Made by a program: the position numbers and the translations under genes. DNA of 64,000 nt from Eumeta japonica (lineage: Eukaryota > Arthropoda > Insecta > Lepidoptera > Psychidae): NCBI GenBank assembly GCA_005406025.1, contig BGZK01001012.1, forward strand, positions 62,001-126,000, given 5' to 3'. The number at the start of each line of letters is the position of its first letter. The stretch's first letter is position 1. The notes below the pieces were generated by a model, which saw only the letters and a list, made by a program, of their open reading frames with translations, was not told the origin of the DNA and made no database searches. Of this stretch, positions 24,781 through 36,560 are shown in pieces.

Positions 24781-25358
24781 AGTAATGACATTTTAAACCT
24801 TTCTGGGAAATAGGCATGGTTACAAACTCAAAATAAAATACACAATAGTCTACGATTTAAATAATAACCAAACTGTCCAATTCTCAGGTAAGATACAGTT
24901 TAAGAAATATACTTTTTAAGTAACCTCCAATTTTTTTTCGTTTATTTATAAGCCTCACAAAATTGTTGAGTTGGGCAAAAAGTATACTCTTTTTACACTT
25001 CCAAAAATTACATTGTTGTAAACCCATCGCTGTGTGTACAAGTTTTTCAAATAAAATAATTAACTTTTATGCACCCCGAAATACTATTAAGCTTCCTATC
25101 ACTGAGCTACCATTAATTTAGTACTTTTCTATTCAACTAAACTACAAAATTAAGCAAAAATTGTAATCAAATATATAAGACAAGCAGTATTAGGTTATAT
25201 ATATATTATAATTTTATAAAATATTTCAAAGAAACGATAAGGCTACTAACAACAAAGGCTTGAAAAAGTCTATTTGTGTAATGTTTGACTGCACAACTAC
25301 TTTACGTCACTGATACTATAGGCTTTGACTATTGACGGTGGTGATACTCGACTATATA
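24781..25358. other. No gene recognised
   Basis: AT-rich spacer. Confidence 0.5.
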
Positions 25359-27210
25359 TTAGGTCGGGGGAAAAGTTTTTTCGCATATTATAAGTAAAAA
25401 AGTTGGAGTTTTTGGCTATCTGGCTAGTTTTGGTAACATTAAATACATGACGTTTTTATAAAAGAAAAAAAAACTAAAAGCGGTGTCCTACAGTTTCCTA
25501 TTGATTTTCGCTCCAACAAAATTAGTGAATCTAGCGTAGAAATTCGATAAATTTTGAAGTTTTATTACAAAAAAAAGGAAAAATTGGTAAAATCAAATGT
25601 GCATGCTTTAAGCGCTCGTGTCATACGTATGTTGTTTAAATTAGAGGTTTATGATATGAGCTTTTCACCAACAATCCTTTTTTTTTATTTTTAATTTTCA
25701 AATAGTTTTATAGTAAACTTGAATTGAAAAAAGGATAGATATTTTTTTCACATTTATTAGACATCATAATGCAAAATTGTATGTGTACTTTAATGCATTA
25801 TTTTTTTTTTTACTTTTAACGAGTTTACTGCCGTTATCTGTTGGCAATTACAAAAAAAAACAACTTCACTCTCAATTTATTTTTGTAATTGGCAACAGAT
25901 GACGTTAATAATATAAAACATTCATTTCAACCTCTATTTGAGATATTTAAGTGAAATATTTAAAACATTGAATTTTTAAACTAGCAGCAAGCCAGTTACA
26001 AAAATCAATTACAGCTAATCGGTACTATATCAAGCTGTGATTTTCAATACAGTTCTTCCCAATCGATTAATGGTGAGATTGAGAAAGAAATTCAGTTTAA
26101 AAGTTAAGTAGTTTTTTAGTTATCATGGTAGACGGGATTTTCCAGTGACAGTAGAAGCATAATTACACTCGCGCTCAAGCATTCAAAATGCGACCCAAGC
26201 CGGGAAAAAAAAATATAACATTTAAGGATCTATTGCAATGTTGTTAACAGTTACAAAAAACTGGTTCAAGCGTTTTCAGTCCAGTAATCTATGTTATCAA
26301 AAATGAACCTGACTCTAGTCGACCTATTATGATTAAGTACATTTTGGAAAAAGTAAAGCAAGATCGGCATATTAGTTTTTACAACATAGCTGAAGAGCTA
26401 GGGATCGATCACATTGATCAGGCATTAAGCACTTTTGATCCATGTGAAAAAGTTGGATATACAAAAAGCTCAATACTTGGGTCCCACATGAACTCACTGA
26501 AAGAAATCTAATGAATCGTGTACTAAATTGCGATCCTCTATTGAAATGTCAGGAAACCGAACAGTTCATAAAAAGATTGATCACTGGTGATAAAAAATTG
26601 ATTATCTACAACAAGAACTTGCGAAAAAGATCATGTTCAAAAGGCAAACAAGCTCCACAGACTATAGTGAAACCCGTATTCACTCGTAGTAAGTTGATGC
26701 TATGTGTACGGTAAGATTGGAAGGGCATTATTTATTATGAGTTTCTACCGCAGTGCAAAACCATCGATTCGGATCTCTACTGCTGACATCTGATGAGACT
26801 CGAGCAAGAAGTAAAAAAAAGAGCCGAAAATGGTCAACAAAAAGGGTGTGGTTTTTCACCATGATAACACCAAACCATACAAAAATTTAGCCACTCAGCA
26901 AATATTGGGAGAGTTTGGTTGGGAAGTCTTAATGCACCCACCGTATAGTCCTAACCTTGCAACCTCGGATTTTCACCCGTTTTGGTCTTTTCAAAATTCT
27001 TTAAGTAATGTTACATTAACAACAAGAGAGAACTGTCAAAACTGTTTCTTGCAGTTCTTAATCAAAAGTCCCAAAATTTCCAAAGCAATGGGATTGAGTC
27101 ATTACCTACAAAATGGCAACAAGTTGTTGAACAGATTATTAATTATATATATACATAGTAATTCAATGTATATAAAATATGTTGGAAAATTATCTGTAAT
27201 TTTTATATAA
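25359..27210 (+). mobile_element. Mariner element of a second subfamily, degraded
   Basis: It starts beside a TA with TTAGGTCGGGGGAAAAG, the 5' terminal repeat of a mariner subfamily different from the copies at 11888 and 22270. The gene on the plus strand shows KNWFKRFQSSN (near 26255), ILEKVKQDRHISFYNIAEELGI (near 26340), FIKRLITGDKK (near 26570), KGVVFHHDNTKP (26842-26880) and a PPYSP.LATSDF block (near 26940-26970). All three catalytic aspartates are still present, in TGDK, HHDN and TSDF. Several frameshifts or stops break the frame (pieces at 26329-26511, 26511-26714 and 26830-27210). The region between the terminal repeat and the gene is longer than usual, which suggests an insertion in the 5' part (see the inverted repeat at 25828-25908). 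No matching 3' terminal repeat was found, so the right end is truncated or diverged. Confidence 0.85.
25828..25908. repeat. Imperfect inverted repeat inside the mariner 5' region
   Basis: The left arm (TTATCTGTTGGCAATTACAA) and right arm (TTGTAATTGGCAACAGATGA) are near-perfect reverse complements about 25 nt apart. It may be a small palindromic insertion. Confidence 0.7.
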
Positions 27211-27539
27211 AATTTGGAAAACTGTTTTCACTGTTTATTTTGAAACATTTGCACTGGTTTTTGCATCTACCTAGAAGCAATTCATAAATTTTTTTTGAAC
27301 TAAATAATTATATGGTCCACCAAAGCTTAAATTAATTTAGTCGACATTACAAAAAAAAAATGAATCTATATCATTTTCTCAAAGTATTTAATGATTAACA
27401 TTATTATAAAAATTTTCAGTATAATCGAGAAAATTTTACTGCCTTAATACACGTTTAGGCATTAAATCTGGTCTGAAGCAGTAAATTTTAGTAATCTCAC
27501 AAAATTTTCTGCAAATTCTACTAAGATATTTTTTCAATA
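27211..27539. other. No gene recognised
   Basis: AT-rich DNA that may include the diverged 3' end of the preceding mariner. Confidence 0.4.
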
Positions 27540-27790
27540 CATCTTCGCATTACGACGCAAATTTCCTCGCCGAGCCTCAAACGAGCCGGCGCCCCGACGA
27601 GCCGCAGGGGGCAGCTCTGGATCCTTATAACGACTCATTGAAAAATTATTGCCGCGACTCATAATTAATTCCCAACTTAATATCCTATGATTTCGCCGGC
27701 ATATTAGGGTCGGGCCCCCGCTCTACTTAATGAGAAAATTTAATCGCCTTTTGATGAATTTGATTATTTCCTATGGCATTTGGTAAGTCG
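27540..27790. promoter_or_regulatory. GC-rich island with homeodomain-type motifs
   Basis: GC-rich ends (CCTCGCCGAGCC..., GGGTCGGGCCCCCG) flank an AT-rich middle with TTATAACGACTC, CATAATTAATTCC and CGCCGGCATATTAG. There is no open frame. The mixture of TAATTA sites with GC-rich blocks is what one sees in conserved developmental enhancers. Function is inferred. Confidence 0.4.
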
Positions 27791-29019
27791 GCCATAGATG
27801 TCACGCAGTCGAGCTATTAATAATTTCAGTGTTTGTAATGCTTTACACACAATTTGGACACTTAATTCGTCACTTTGAAATGTACGGAAGCAATTATGCA
27901 TCTGATATCTCACTGCACTCGTTACGGTGAGCTAGTGGAAGATTTACATTTCACTAGTTTAAAACTAGTCAAAATACAGTTTTATACTAGTGAAATGTAT
28001 CTAAAATTTTCATGAACATGTTTTTCAAATCTTGCGAAAGTGTCCATGTTGCGTTTGCATTATTTTTTACTAAAAATTGAATTCTAATATTCAAAGCTTT
28101 AGATGGTATACTCGAAACTGATATTGGTATATTGTAACAATATATAATATTTTTTTATATAGCATGAGGCAAGTGGTATTGCCGTGATATGGGGCAATGG
28201 TATAAGAGGCAAACGAGCATGTGGGTCATAGGAAAGTATATGATCACCGCCGCTCATCAATATCAAATATTAGTATTAATATTGATATTAATATTAATTC
28301 AGTATTAACATTATTAATACTAATGTTAGATGCCCCATTAGCGGATATATTAAAATTAAACTATACACTAATAGCAGTAGGCCCCGTCCTTACATAGGTC
28401 GGAGGTTCTTTTCAGTTCAAAGCTTTGAAGCTCAGACAATAGATTCACCTAGGTTAAAGACATTTTTGAACGAAGTACAAAATAGGACAGAATAAGACTA
28501 AAAAATATATATTGTCATTAAATTATTTTGTTTTTCATGTTGCATATTTTATAAAATGCCATTTTAGGCTTGTCTCATTATCGTGCACACCCGTCAATGT
28601 GATATTTTATAAATTTAATTTGTAACATTATAATATACCGAAAACGCCATATTAGAAACTTTGAAAATGAGAACTGCCAATGTTACGATCGCGACAATAC
28701 CAACGTTGCCTTAGGTGTTGTAACGTATGTGGGAACGGACAGATGAGCACACGCAACACGTGCACTTACAAGTACTTACACACATACATGTTGTACTCAA
28801 AACACAGCCATCTTTTCAGATTAACTGCAGTTATTTAATATTTGTACAGCGTAAAATATATTTGTTTAATTATGCGACTTAGGTAACTTAAATTTGCTCG
28901 TTCATTTAACCAACAATATTCTAAATCCGTTGAAAACCCGAAGGAATGACCAAAAACGAGTCCACGAACAAACAGACCCTTAAAATATTAATAATAAGCC
29001 GTTTTAAAAACGTTTAGCT
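27791..29019. other. AT-rich spacer with a palindromic ATTAATA cluster
   Basis: No gene. At about 28258-28330 overlapping ATTAATATTGATATTAAT strings give several alternative small hairpins. Confidence 0.5.
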
Positions 29020-29340
29020 AATTAAGACACTCGAGAAATAAAACGGGAAATTTCACTCCGGAGGGGGAAAAAATGTAAGTGCCTCCTCGAGAACAATGGC
29101 CCTGGAATGTTGTGCCCGGAGGAACGAGAGGGTCTTTGATGACGTTTTACTGTTACGGGAGGGTTAGGGAGGGATCGAGTACACACAGGGTGGTCGGACC
29201 ATTGTTCCAACAGTTTCGCCCCTTTGAGCCCGATGTCTAATTAAGTTTGTTTGCATTAACGGTAATTAATAATGAACGACAGCTGTTGATAAAGATTTTA
29301 GATGCGGCTTCCACGGCTTTGCGTCGAAGAGGTAAGAAAC
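29020..29340. promoter_or_regulatory. Candidate enhancer: GC-rich block plus TAATTA/E-box cluster
   Basis: A moderately GC-rich block is followed by TAATTAA (29238-29244), TAATTAAT (29263-29270) and the E-box CAGCTG (29280-29285). The 62-codon minus frame at 29022-29210 is not protein-like. Homeodomain and bHLH proteins bind such motifs, but occupancy is inference. Confidence 0.4.
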
Positions 29341-30599
29341 AGTATTTATAAATGTTTCTGCCAGATAATTCAGTTACTGTTGTGCTTGTTGTTACAATTT
29401 TTAAGAATTGATAATGGGTATAATTAGCTACAGTTTATTTAAATAATAAGTAAACATTTATGGAAAACAGATCCGATTGAACTTTTAGCGTTAAGCGCCA
29501 AAAAAATAAGAAATAGAGTTTGTAAAGGTAATTTCTTTTGTTTATTTTCAAAACTCATGGCTATATTCTAGGTACACAAAAACTGAAGATCATTACATTT
29601 GTTATGGTCGTCTCATATTTTTTTTGCTTCACTGATTTCAATAATAATTTCACGAAAGCTCGTTAATTTCGGGTAATTAAAATTTGGCCTTTCATTAAAA
29701 TATTACCACTTTCATCTGCAAAAGTCTTAATAGGATGTCCTTTAACGATGGTCTAATCCCATGTATTCACCCGGTAGATATATTTTGTTTTTCCATATGC
29801 ATTCATTCATTCTTTTCAGATGGTAAAAACACCTCAATATGCTTTTTTGTGCAAAGGATGCATGTCATAAATTAACTCAGATTTCTGTATATGGCATCCT
29901 GATAAATTTGTATAATAATTAATAAGGTTTTCTGCACAGGAGATAAGCGAAATCTTTCAATGAAATACAATGCACTGGCGCGTGGGCAGTATGACCTAAG
30001 TTATTTAAAACACCTCCTCTCGAACGTTGGTGTTAGCTCAAAGGTTTTTATAGGTTGATCCGCACTCGTTGTGCATATTGTTTTGCTCTAACAGCGAATA
30101 ATATTTAAGTGGCTACATAGGAACGCCTCAAAAAAGACAAAGATCCGGCTCGGCTGATGAGGACTTCGTGGACGCCATGCTTGAATTGAAGTTTAAAAAT
30201 TTGAGCCTAATAAGAAGGACCTGTAAGCCTAACAAGTGCATTTTGTGCTGCATCTACGCACACGCAGGTAGATTATTAGAAAAGGATGCTCGTTATTCGT
30301 CTGATAGAAATAATTAAATTTTGCTCATGTGACAAAATCATTGAAGACTAAGAAAATGTGTTTCGGCTGGTGTTATTCCTTTAGAACTTATGATATTACA
30401 TTCTAGAGGAATAACGTAACGTAATATCATGCTACAGTTGTCATTGGATTTGAATAGTTTGAAAAGCCACCCAACATGTAATTCTAGATCTTTGTGGATA
30501 TTTAGATTCCTAAAGCACCATAAGACACAAGTGGCTCTTCACACGAAGTTCTTTGCATTATATACAACTGCTTTATAAGATGGATGCATGTCTTGAACA
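29341..30599. other. No gene recognised; a hairpin cluster at 30372-30430
   Basis: AT-rich DNA. GTTATTCCTTTAGAA (30372-30386) pairs with TTCTAGAGGAATAAC (30401-30415) with one wobble. TATGATATTAC (30389-30399) can pair instead with GTAATATCAT (30421-30430), so two overlapping hairpins compete. Confidence 0.6.
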
Positions 30600-30930
30600 G
30601 TGCGACTTTTGTACGCACTGGGACAGCCCTAAGGAATAGTCAGTTCAGGGGCTAGCCTGTATTTCGCCGACACTGCGTTTCAGGTGCCCAGACGCTCCAG
30701 GCCGCGATCGTCTAGTGGCACTGTTGTGTTTTGTTATTTTTCACTCCCGGGTAAAAACAATTGTAATTAATAGTTTTATTACTGTTGTGTTTCCCCATGC
30801 CGGCCCGCGGTTTCCTTGTCATTTCACTCGTCCGCTCGCAAGCGAGTCTGTATAACATCTCACGTATTTCCCTCCCACCATCGCGTGTGTCAGTTGCCGT
30901 TTGTCTATGGGAGACAAACTATAATTTTAA
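30600..30930. promoter_or_regulatory. GC-rich patch with a tRNA-like 5' string and small hairpins
   Basis: GCCGCGATCGTCTAGTGG (near 30702) resembles the first 18 nt of a tRNA-His or tRNA-Asp-type gene, but no box B, anticodon arm or acceptor 3' side follows. GTTTGTCTATGGGAGACAAAC (30899-30919) forms a hairpin, and CCGCTCGCAAGCGAG another. No gene could be supported. It may be a repeat or regulatory element. Confidence 0.3.
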
Positions 30931-32590
30931 AGGAGGTAAAATGACCTAAACAACTTTATTACAATATATCAGTGATTTGAGTGTTTATCATCGTATGAAC
31001 TATCATTCGCTTTACCCTTATCGGCAAACCTAGATTGAGCGTTCTGTTACAGATGCGCTTAATTTGTCCATCAAAATTGAGTTTTGCGTCGACTCTGACC
31101 CGCAAGCAATGACAGGGCAATAGATTCATGTCTGTGTAATGCCATTATACGTGTACATGATTTATTGGCGGACATCTATAACATTATATTTTCGAATACA
31201 ATATAAGATTTTTAAAAAGTCTCATTCTTTTCTTTGAATTTTCCGGCGTCACAATTGCTTTGTTAACTTTTTTTTCAAAATGTATAAAAATGGAATTAAA
31301 CTTCTATGTTTCATATTGCTTTCCTTGTTAAGTCGGTATTATTTTTCATAATACCGGGTTCAAATTGAGATAACTAATACATCGACCAATGAGTTGTAAC
31401 TTTCTTATTAAAGCACTCGCTCTATCCCTCGCACCAAACATTGTCACCGCAGTGGAATTCTATTATTTATTATTAAAAAAATATTAAATATAATTAAGAA
31501 TTAAAAATAGACTTTGGGAGAATATATCTCCCTTGTGGAGTTATACAAACCTGACACATACAAGGATGTACAAATCGAAATATATAATGAATACAATAAA
31601 GGTAATTGTTAATTTTTATATATGTATATAAAATATTTTTTACTGTATAAACCGTAATAATTATTTAAGTAATAATAAAAAGAGTTGAGACATTTTTGTG
31701 TTAAAATTTTGAATACTGTTTGAAAAACCTTTTTTATTTCATTACTTAAATGTTTTTTTTACTAAAATGAGATTTACGTAAATAATGTAATTACGTTTTG
31801 TTTTTACAAATATAAAAGCATATTTTGTATATATAATTAGTGATGTAATTTTTAAATCCCCTTGAATTAAAATACTAATTAACACACCTACTGTACCGTA
31901 ATAGGTAGAGGGCGTGCCAAGCCGTTAATTTTGGGTTTGATTAGACAGAGTTAGGTACTTTAAGTATTTAACGCTCACAAAGAAGGAATTCGCAGTTAAT
32001 GTAACAATATATGTTACGCTGCGACACGGCATTTTTATAGATATTATGTCTATCATTTAAGATATAAAGATATGTCTTATTATTATAGTCTTCTATAATA
32101 GTGTTTAAACTCGGGATAAGAGTGTTTACTATGCGTGAGGATTGACAAACTTGATAGGTTTGTAGCGTTGACAAACTTACAGGTCTACCTTCTATTTTTG
32201 TTTTGATTTATTTTCATAAAACAAGAATTAACTGTTATTACACATTCTCTTCTAATATATGTGTAAATTATAAATTCAGTCTGTGTCGTGGCTCTCAAAT
32301 TAGACTGACGCTAAGGTTTGCACAGAAACTAAAAAAACGAGAAAGTTAATATATAAAAAAAGACTAGGTATAGAGACTGCAGACTTGTTCACATTCTTCA
32401 ACAACCTCGTTTTATATTTACATTAATAGCTATTTTAACTTTCTTTGTAGTCAGTTAGTATTTTTTTTGTTCTAAATTTAAGTTGCGAGATCGCCTATAC
32501 ATGTAAGTTATATTAATTTCTATTAGTGGAATGGATTCTAAAAAATTTTCATCGAAAATATGCGACCAAATTCCATCTGCTACTTATTTC
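30931..32590. other. No gene recognised
   Basis: AT-rich DNA with chance frames only. Confidence 0.5.
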
Positions 32591-32830
32591 AAGGCATTAG
32601 TAGTTACTGATTAAAATGGTCCCGTAACACAGACAGATGGACGGATCGACGCCCTGATAGCACAGTAATGGACTCGATTCGCATTAGAGAAGAGCAGGGT
32701 CGAAGCGAAGCGCCAATTTGGTCTCGAGAAACGCCACTTCGTACGAAATCGCGCGATAATGTCTTCGACACAAAAAGACATTGCTATAATGTGCGTAGTG
32801 ACTGCCATTCTTTAACGTCTCGTAAGTGAC
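32591..32830. promoter_or_regulatory. GC-richer island
   Basis: Balanced-composition block with a 65-codon minus frame (32611-32808) that has no recognisable domain. Candidate noncoding element. Confidence 0.25.
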
Positions 32831-33159
32831 AGTTTAGTGACGGTTTTCTTAAGTACCAGGATTCAAAGTCTAGCACGCTGTTATTACAATTCATAATTCG
32901 TAACCGATAAAACTAATGTTGTTTTCTCTATTCATATTGTTATCGTTTTCTTGGAAAACCTCTTACTTTTATTTGAGTGATGTTTTCACTTGCTCCTACA
33001 AACTTTGAACATGTACTACCATTTGCTATTCACAAGTTCTCAACGTACCTTTACCGGTCCAAAAGCCTAGCAATATTCAGTAGCCTTTGAAGTAGCACAA
33101 TTTTGTCGCACATCGAAGATATAGAATATAATTATAAATAGATTCGCATTCGTAGCTCT

Positions 33160-33470
33160 TTTAGAGACGCCGAACATAAAATAGAAATCGGAAAACAAGA
33201 TAAAAGCGTCCCATCCCTCAGATAAGGGCGGCTCGGCCGGCGCCGACTGATGTTACGGGAAAGTGATTTAGTGTGGGCCGGCCGGCAATTAACTAAATTG
33301 ACAAAAATGGGAAAATACTGCCGAGCGACGGTCGAGACGCGCCCGGCTAGATTTTACGAAGTTAGCATCGAGTCACTCCTGCTATATATCTCGGCGCTGC
33401 CCTAAAAGCTCCTAAATTAATTGCACTGAATGTAAATACGCCCGCTCAGCTTCTACGCATGGTCATAATG
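33160..33470. promoter_or_regulatory. GC-rich island
   Basis: GGCTCGGCCGGCGCCGACTG and GGCCGGCCGGCAATTAACT lie close to AT motifs. No open frame and no splice borders. Candidate conserved noncoding element. Confidence 0.4.
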
Positions 33471-34299
33471 TTGAAATCGATCTATGCGTTTAAATTTGAA
33501 TGTATTTACGTATGTGGATTTTATTTTTAACGACGGATAGATCAATTTTTTTTTCAAATTGATTCAAAAGCATCTACTGTTACTAAGGGTTTCTTGTAAT
33601 AGAAATACGACTCTTCATTTTAGACAGAAAACATAATTTTGTTAATTTGATAAATGCTGTATGTTATCGGCCTACAGCTGAGCAGCTTACCGATGGACCT
33701 AAAAGCGTCAATAAATGACGTTGGGACGTGGAGTGGATCCAGTTATTTAAAGTTCTCATCGCTGAAGCATAACTTTCTAGGGTCTTTACGATTTAAATTG
33801 AGGATCTTATGATCGTATTAATAAACATCACTCAAATGATGCGCCATCTCAAGAAGTAGTAACGTGGGAGCGGGACATATTTTATTTTCTACAGCGATAC
33901 AGTATAACTATCTTGATATTTCCACTCGAGGTGCAACGTCGCACTTAAGTGTGCTTTATTAATACGATGCTTAGACTTTAAGCTCATGTGTCACGCTGTG
34001 CCAGTGCATACGGAGAGCTGTGGAACAACGTCGGCACCGAGGGGACAACTCCCAGAATTGACCAATTAAAGTGCAATCCGAAGCATACAGTGAGAGTTTA
34101 ATTTGACTGAACTTAAATAGAGAGCAAAATTGAGGCTTGAAGAAGACTTATATACCGACAAGAATAGGTGCATTATTATTTCGCTATAGAAATTCTGCTA
34201 AATGCGATGCTTTTCATTCTTCAAACTCAAATAGAAAGATTCGCCTATGGTGATACAATAGTTTAGCCTGCACTGCTTTATTGTTATTTTATATGCTCA
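33471..34299. other. No gene recognised
   Basis: Mixed AT-rich DNA. The string CGGCCTACAGCTGAGCAGC (near 33669) carries an E-box. Nothing more can be said. Confidence 0.4.
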
Positions 34300-34518
34300 T
34301 CTTCAGTGGTATATATAATCTTGTAAGTCAAAACTATAATGTAGTTAAGTATGTGTTTGTGTGTTATCTATAATTATCTGATCGATATCAAAATTACCCA
34401 TAAAACATATTATTCGTTGGGCTAACTGAACATATCCTGAAAATTTCATTATAATCGGTCTAGCCATTTTGAAGTCCACAGGTAATATACATATACACAT
34501 CGACTTTTATAATATATA

Positions 34519-34566
<48 letters not shown>
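34300..34566. repeat. Dispersed repeat tail ending in a (TA)n tract
   Basis: CATATCCTGAAAATTTCATT and TAATCGGTCTAGCCATTTTG are of the kind that end many lepidopteran LINE/SINE-type repeats (from memory). A (TA)n microsatellite at about 34525-34566 follows directly. Confidence 0.5.
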
Positions 34567-34568
<2 letters not shown>

Positions 34569-34859
34569 GGTGTTCCTTATATGACAAAAAATTTTTTTTC
34601 CGAAATTCGGAATGCATAACCTTTACATTTTTTATTTATAAATGCTAAAACATACTCAAATATGAAATTTGATCTTTATAGCATGATAGAAACTCTGCCG
34701 TCTAAACTATAGTTTATTGAAAATCATGTTTTGCCCTAATATTTCGGTTTGCTATAAAACTAATATAAATGCAACAAACTTAGTGAATAAGACTTAATAT
34801 AAAATAAGATAAAGGTTACTATTTATTTAAAAACATAAAATAATAAGAATCAGTCAGGG

Positions 34860-36560
34860 CAATTTCTCTTTAGTGTAGTTTTTTTGCAGTCTGGATATAG
34901 ATTTCTATATTGCTGGACCCAGCGCAACAAGGATTGTTTTGATCTTCTTCAGCCATGATAGTTTCGCTAAAATCTTGCATTAGTTTGACAACTCTTTCAG
35001 CAGTGTCATTTACAGCCTTCAAATGACTTATTATTTTTTTAGCTTCCAGAAAAACAGCATTATCATCCCAAGGAGATACCTAAAAAAAACTGTTGTCGAT
35101 CTGTATGTAGTTGAGATAGAAATTATTTACTTTTCACCGATACAAACTCGTCCAGTGTTTTATCTGAGAAAGAAAAGTTAAACAACAAGAAAAATCAACA
35201 ACGCGAAATGTAAAAGAAAAGACACAAAAAAGATTGTTTTTACCAAACAATTTTTGGGCCAGTTCTTCCTTTGATGGGAAACGTTTGTTAAAGTCCAAGC
35301 TTTTATCCCTGATTAAGTTAGCAATAATTTTTATCTTAGTTTGTTTATCAACTTTATCATCAAAAAGTGATAGAATAACTGTCTCTTCACATAAATACCA
35401 TAAGTTATGGTTAAATTTGCTCATAGAAGCTTTAGAAATTGTTCCGTCAACTTTTTCGTACTCTTTTAACGCCTTTAAGAATCTCAAATCTTGGTTAGGT
35501 GCTTTAGTCGCCACTATGCGTTCAACCCAAGGTTTAATATACAATGTGACGATAAATAAAATAAGCAAACATCTTGTAGGGCCTTTTTGTCTTTTGCATT
35601 CATTCCGAGTTGTAACTGAAGCAAAAAAATAATAAATCGCTTTAGCCATCCAGCGTGCCTGACCTATAGCTCCGGGGGCCTGAGTTTTAATTTCTTCTGT
35701 TTAACTTCTTTCTAAACTCTCTAGTTTTGGCACTGCAAGAAGCTATTCTTTATCGCCAAACGAAGTAATAGTTGGCAAAGGTTCTTTTTTTGAACGTCTT
35801 ACATCCAATCCAAGTAATAATATTCTATCCCAATGGACTGTAATTACGTCAGATACATTGTTCTGAAAGTCAGCTTTTATTACTCCTGCTCTGGAATTCC
35901 TCGTCTGAGTACGAATTCGCTGAATCCAGGATTTGTTAATAGGGAAATCATCGCTGCTCAGACCAAACGCTGATACACCCGCATGAAGAATGTAAACGGA
36001 ATCTCTTATGCGTAACTTGCATCGTTCTAAAGCTGCGGCAAGTTTAAGTGTTAAAAAATTTTTCTACTTTCTTTTGAACTTTTTTCAGGGCAGGGAACAT
36101 CTGGCAAACTGAGTTCAGAATTCAAAATCGGTTTTCTCTTTTTCTTACAGTTTAACTCTCTTTATCTTACATTTCTTTCCTCTTTGTCCAATCGTCTTTG
36201 CCTAGCTCTTTCTTCTTTCTCCATCAGTTTTTTGTCTACACCATCTAGGAATTCCGGTCAACCTGGCTATCTCTGTTTTTTAAAAATATTTTGTCTACCT
36301 CTATTTTTATTTTCCCAAGGGCATTTGCGATATAAAATAGGTTATCAAGGTCAATTTTAAAATTATTTTCACGGTTTTTAATAAATGTGACCTGAGTTAT
36401 CTTATAATTTTTTTGCAACTCTCTCCAAACATAATATAAATCAACAAGTTTCTTCACGCAGTTTGGAAATGCCTTTGTTGGATTTCTTGCTTTTTCCTAA
36501 AATATAATGCACTCCCTAATCACATGGTTTGCACTTTCATTGACGAAAGCTTGACTTCGC
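34860..36560 (-). pseudogene. Broken gene of a multicopy arthropod family, probably transposase-like
   Basis: On the minus strand, blocks occur in the order of a protein family that I recall as an unnamed, multicopy, RNase H-like product in many arthropods. They are KLVDLYYVWRELQKNYK and IKIEVDKIFLKNRDSQ (36457-36245), and then a long readable stretch with PINKSWIQRIRTQT, KADFQNNVSDVITVHWDR and LLLGLDVRRSK (about 36010-35745). Next come GAIGQARWMAKAIYYF and KAPNQDLRFLKALKEYEKVD (35660-35450), NHNLWYLCEETVILSLFDD and FPSKEELAQKLFG (to about 35250), and last VNDTAERVVKLMQDF (about 35020-34970). VHWD and the acidic positions around it suggest a DDE/RNase H fold. Compared with the family as I remember it, a large central segment between the VPKL-like and ARWMAK blocks is missing, and stops or frameshifts separate the blocks. 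The 171-codon frame 35134-35649 is its best part, and the 132-codon plus frame at 35234-35632 is its antisense. No terminal repeats were found, so whether it is a transposon or a relic host gene is open. Confidence 0.6.

Noticed and set aside
30702..30775. Possible tRNA-His/Asp gene
   Set aside because: Only the first 18 nt resemble a tRNA. Box A is incomplete, and the anticodon arm and box B are missing.
35234..35632. 132-codon plus frame
   Set aside because: Antisense to the better-supported minus-strand family relic.
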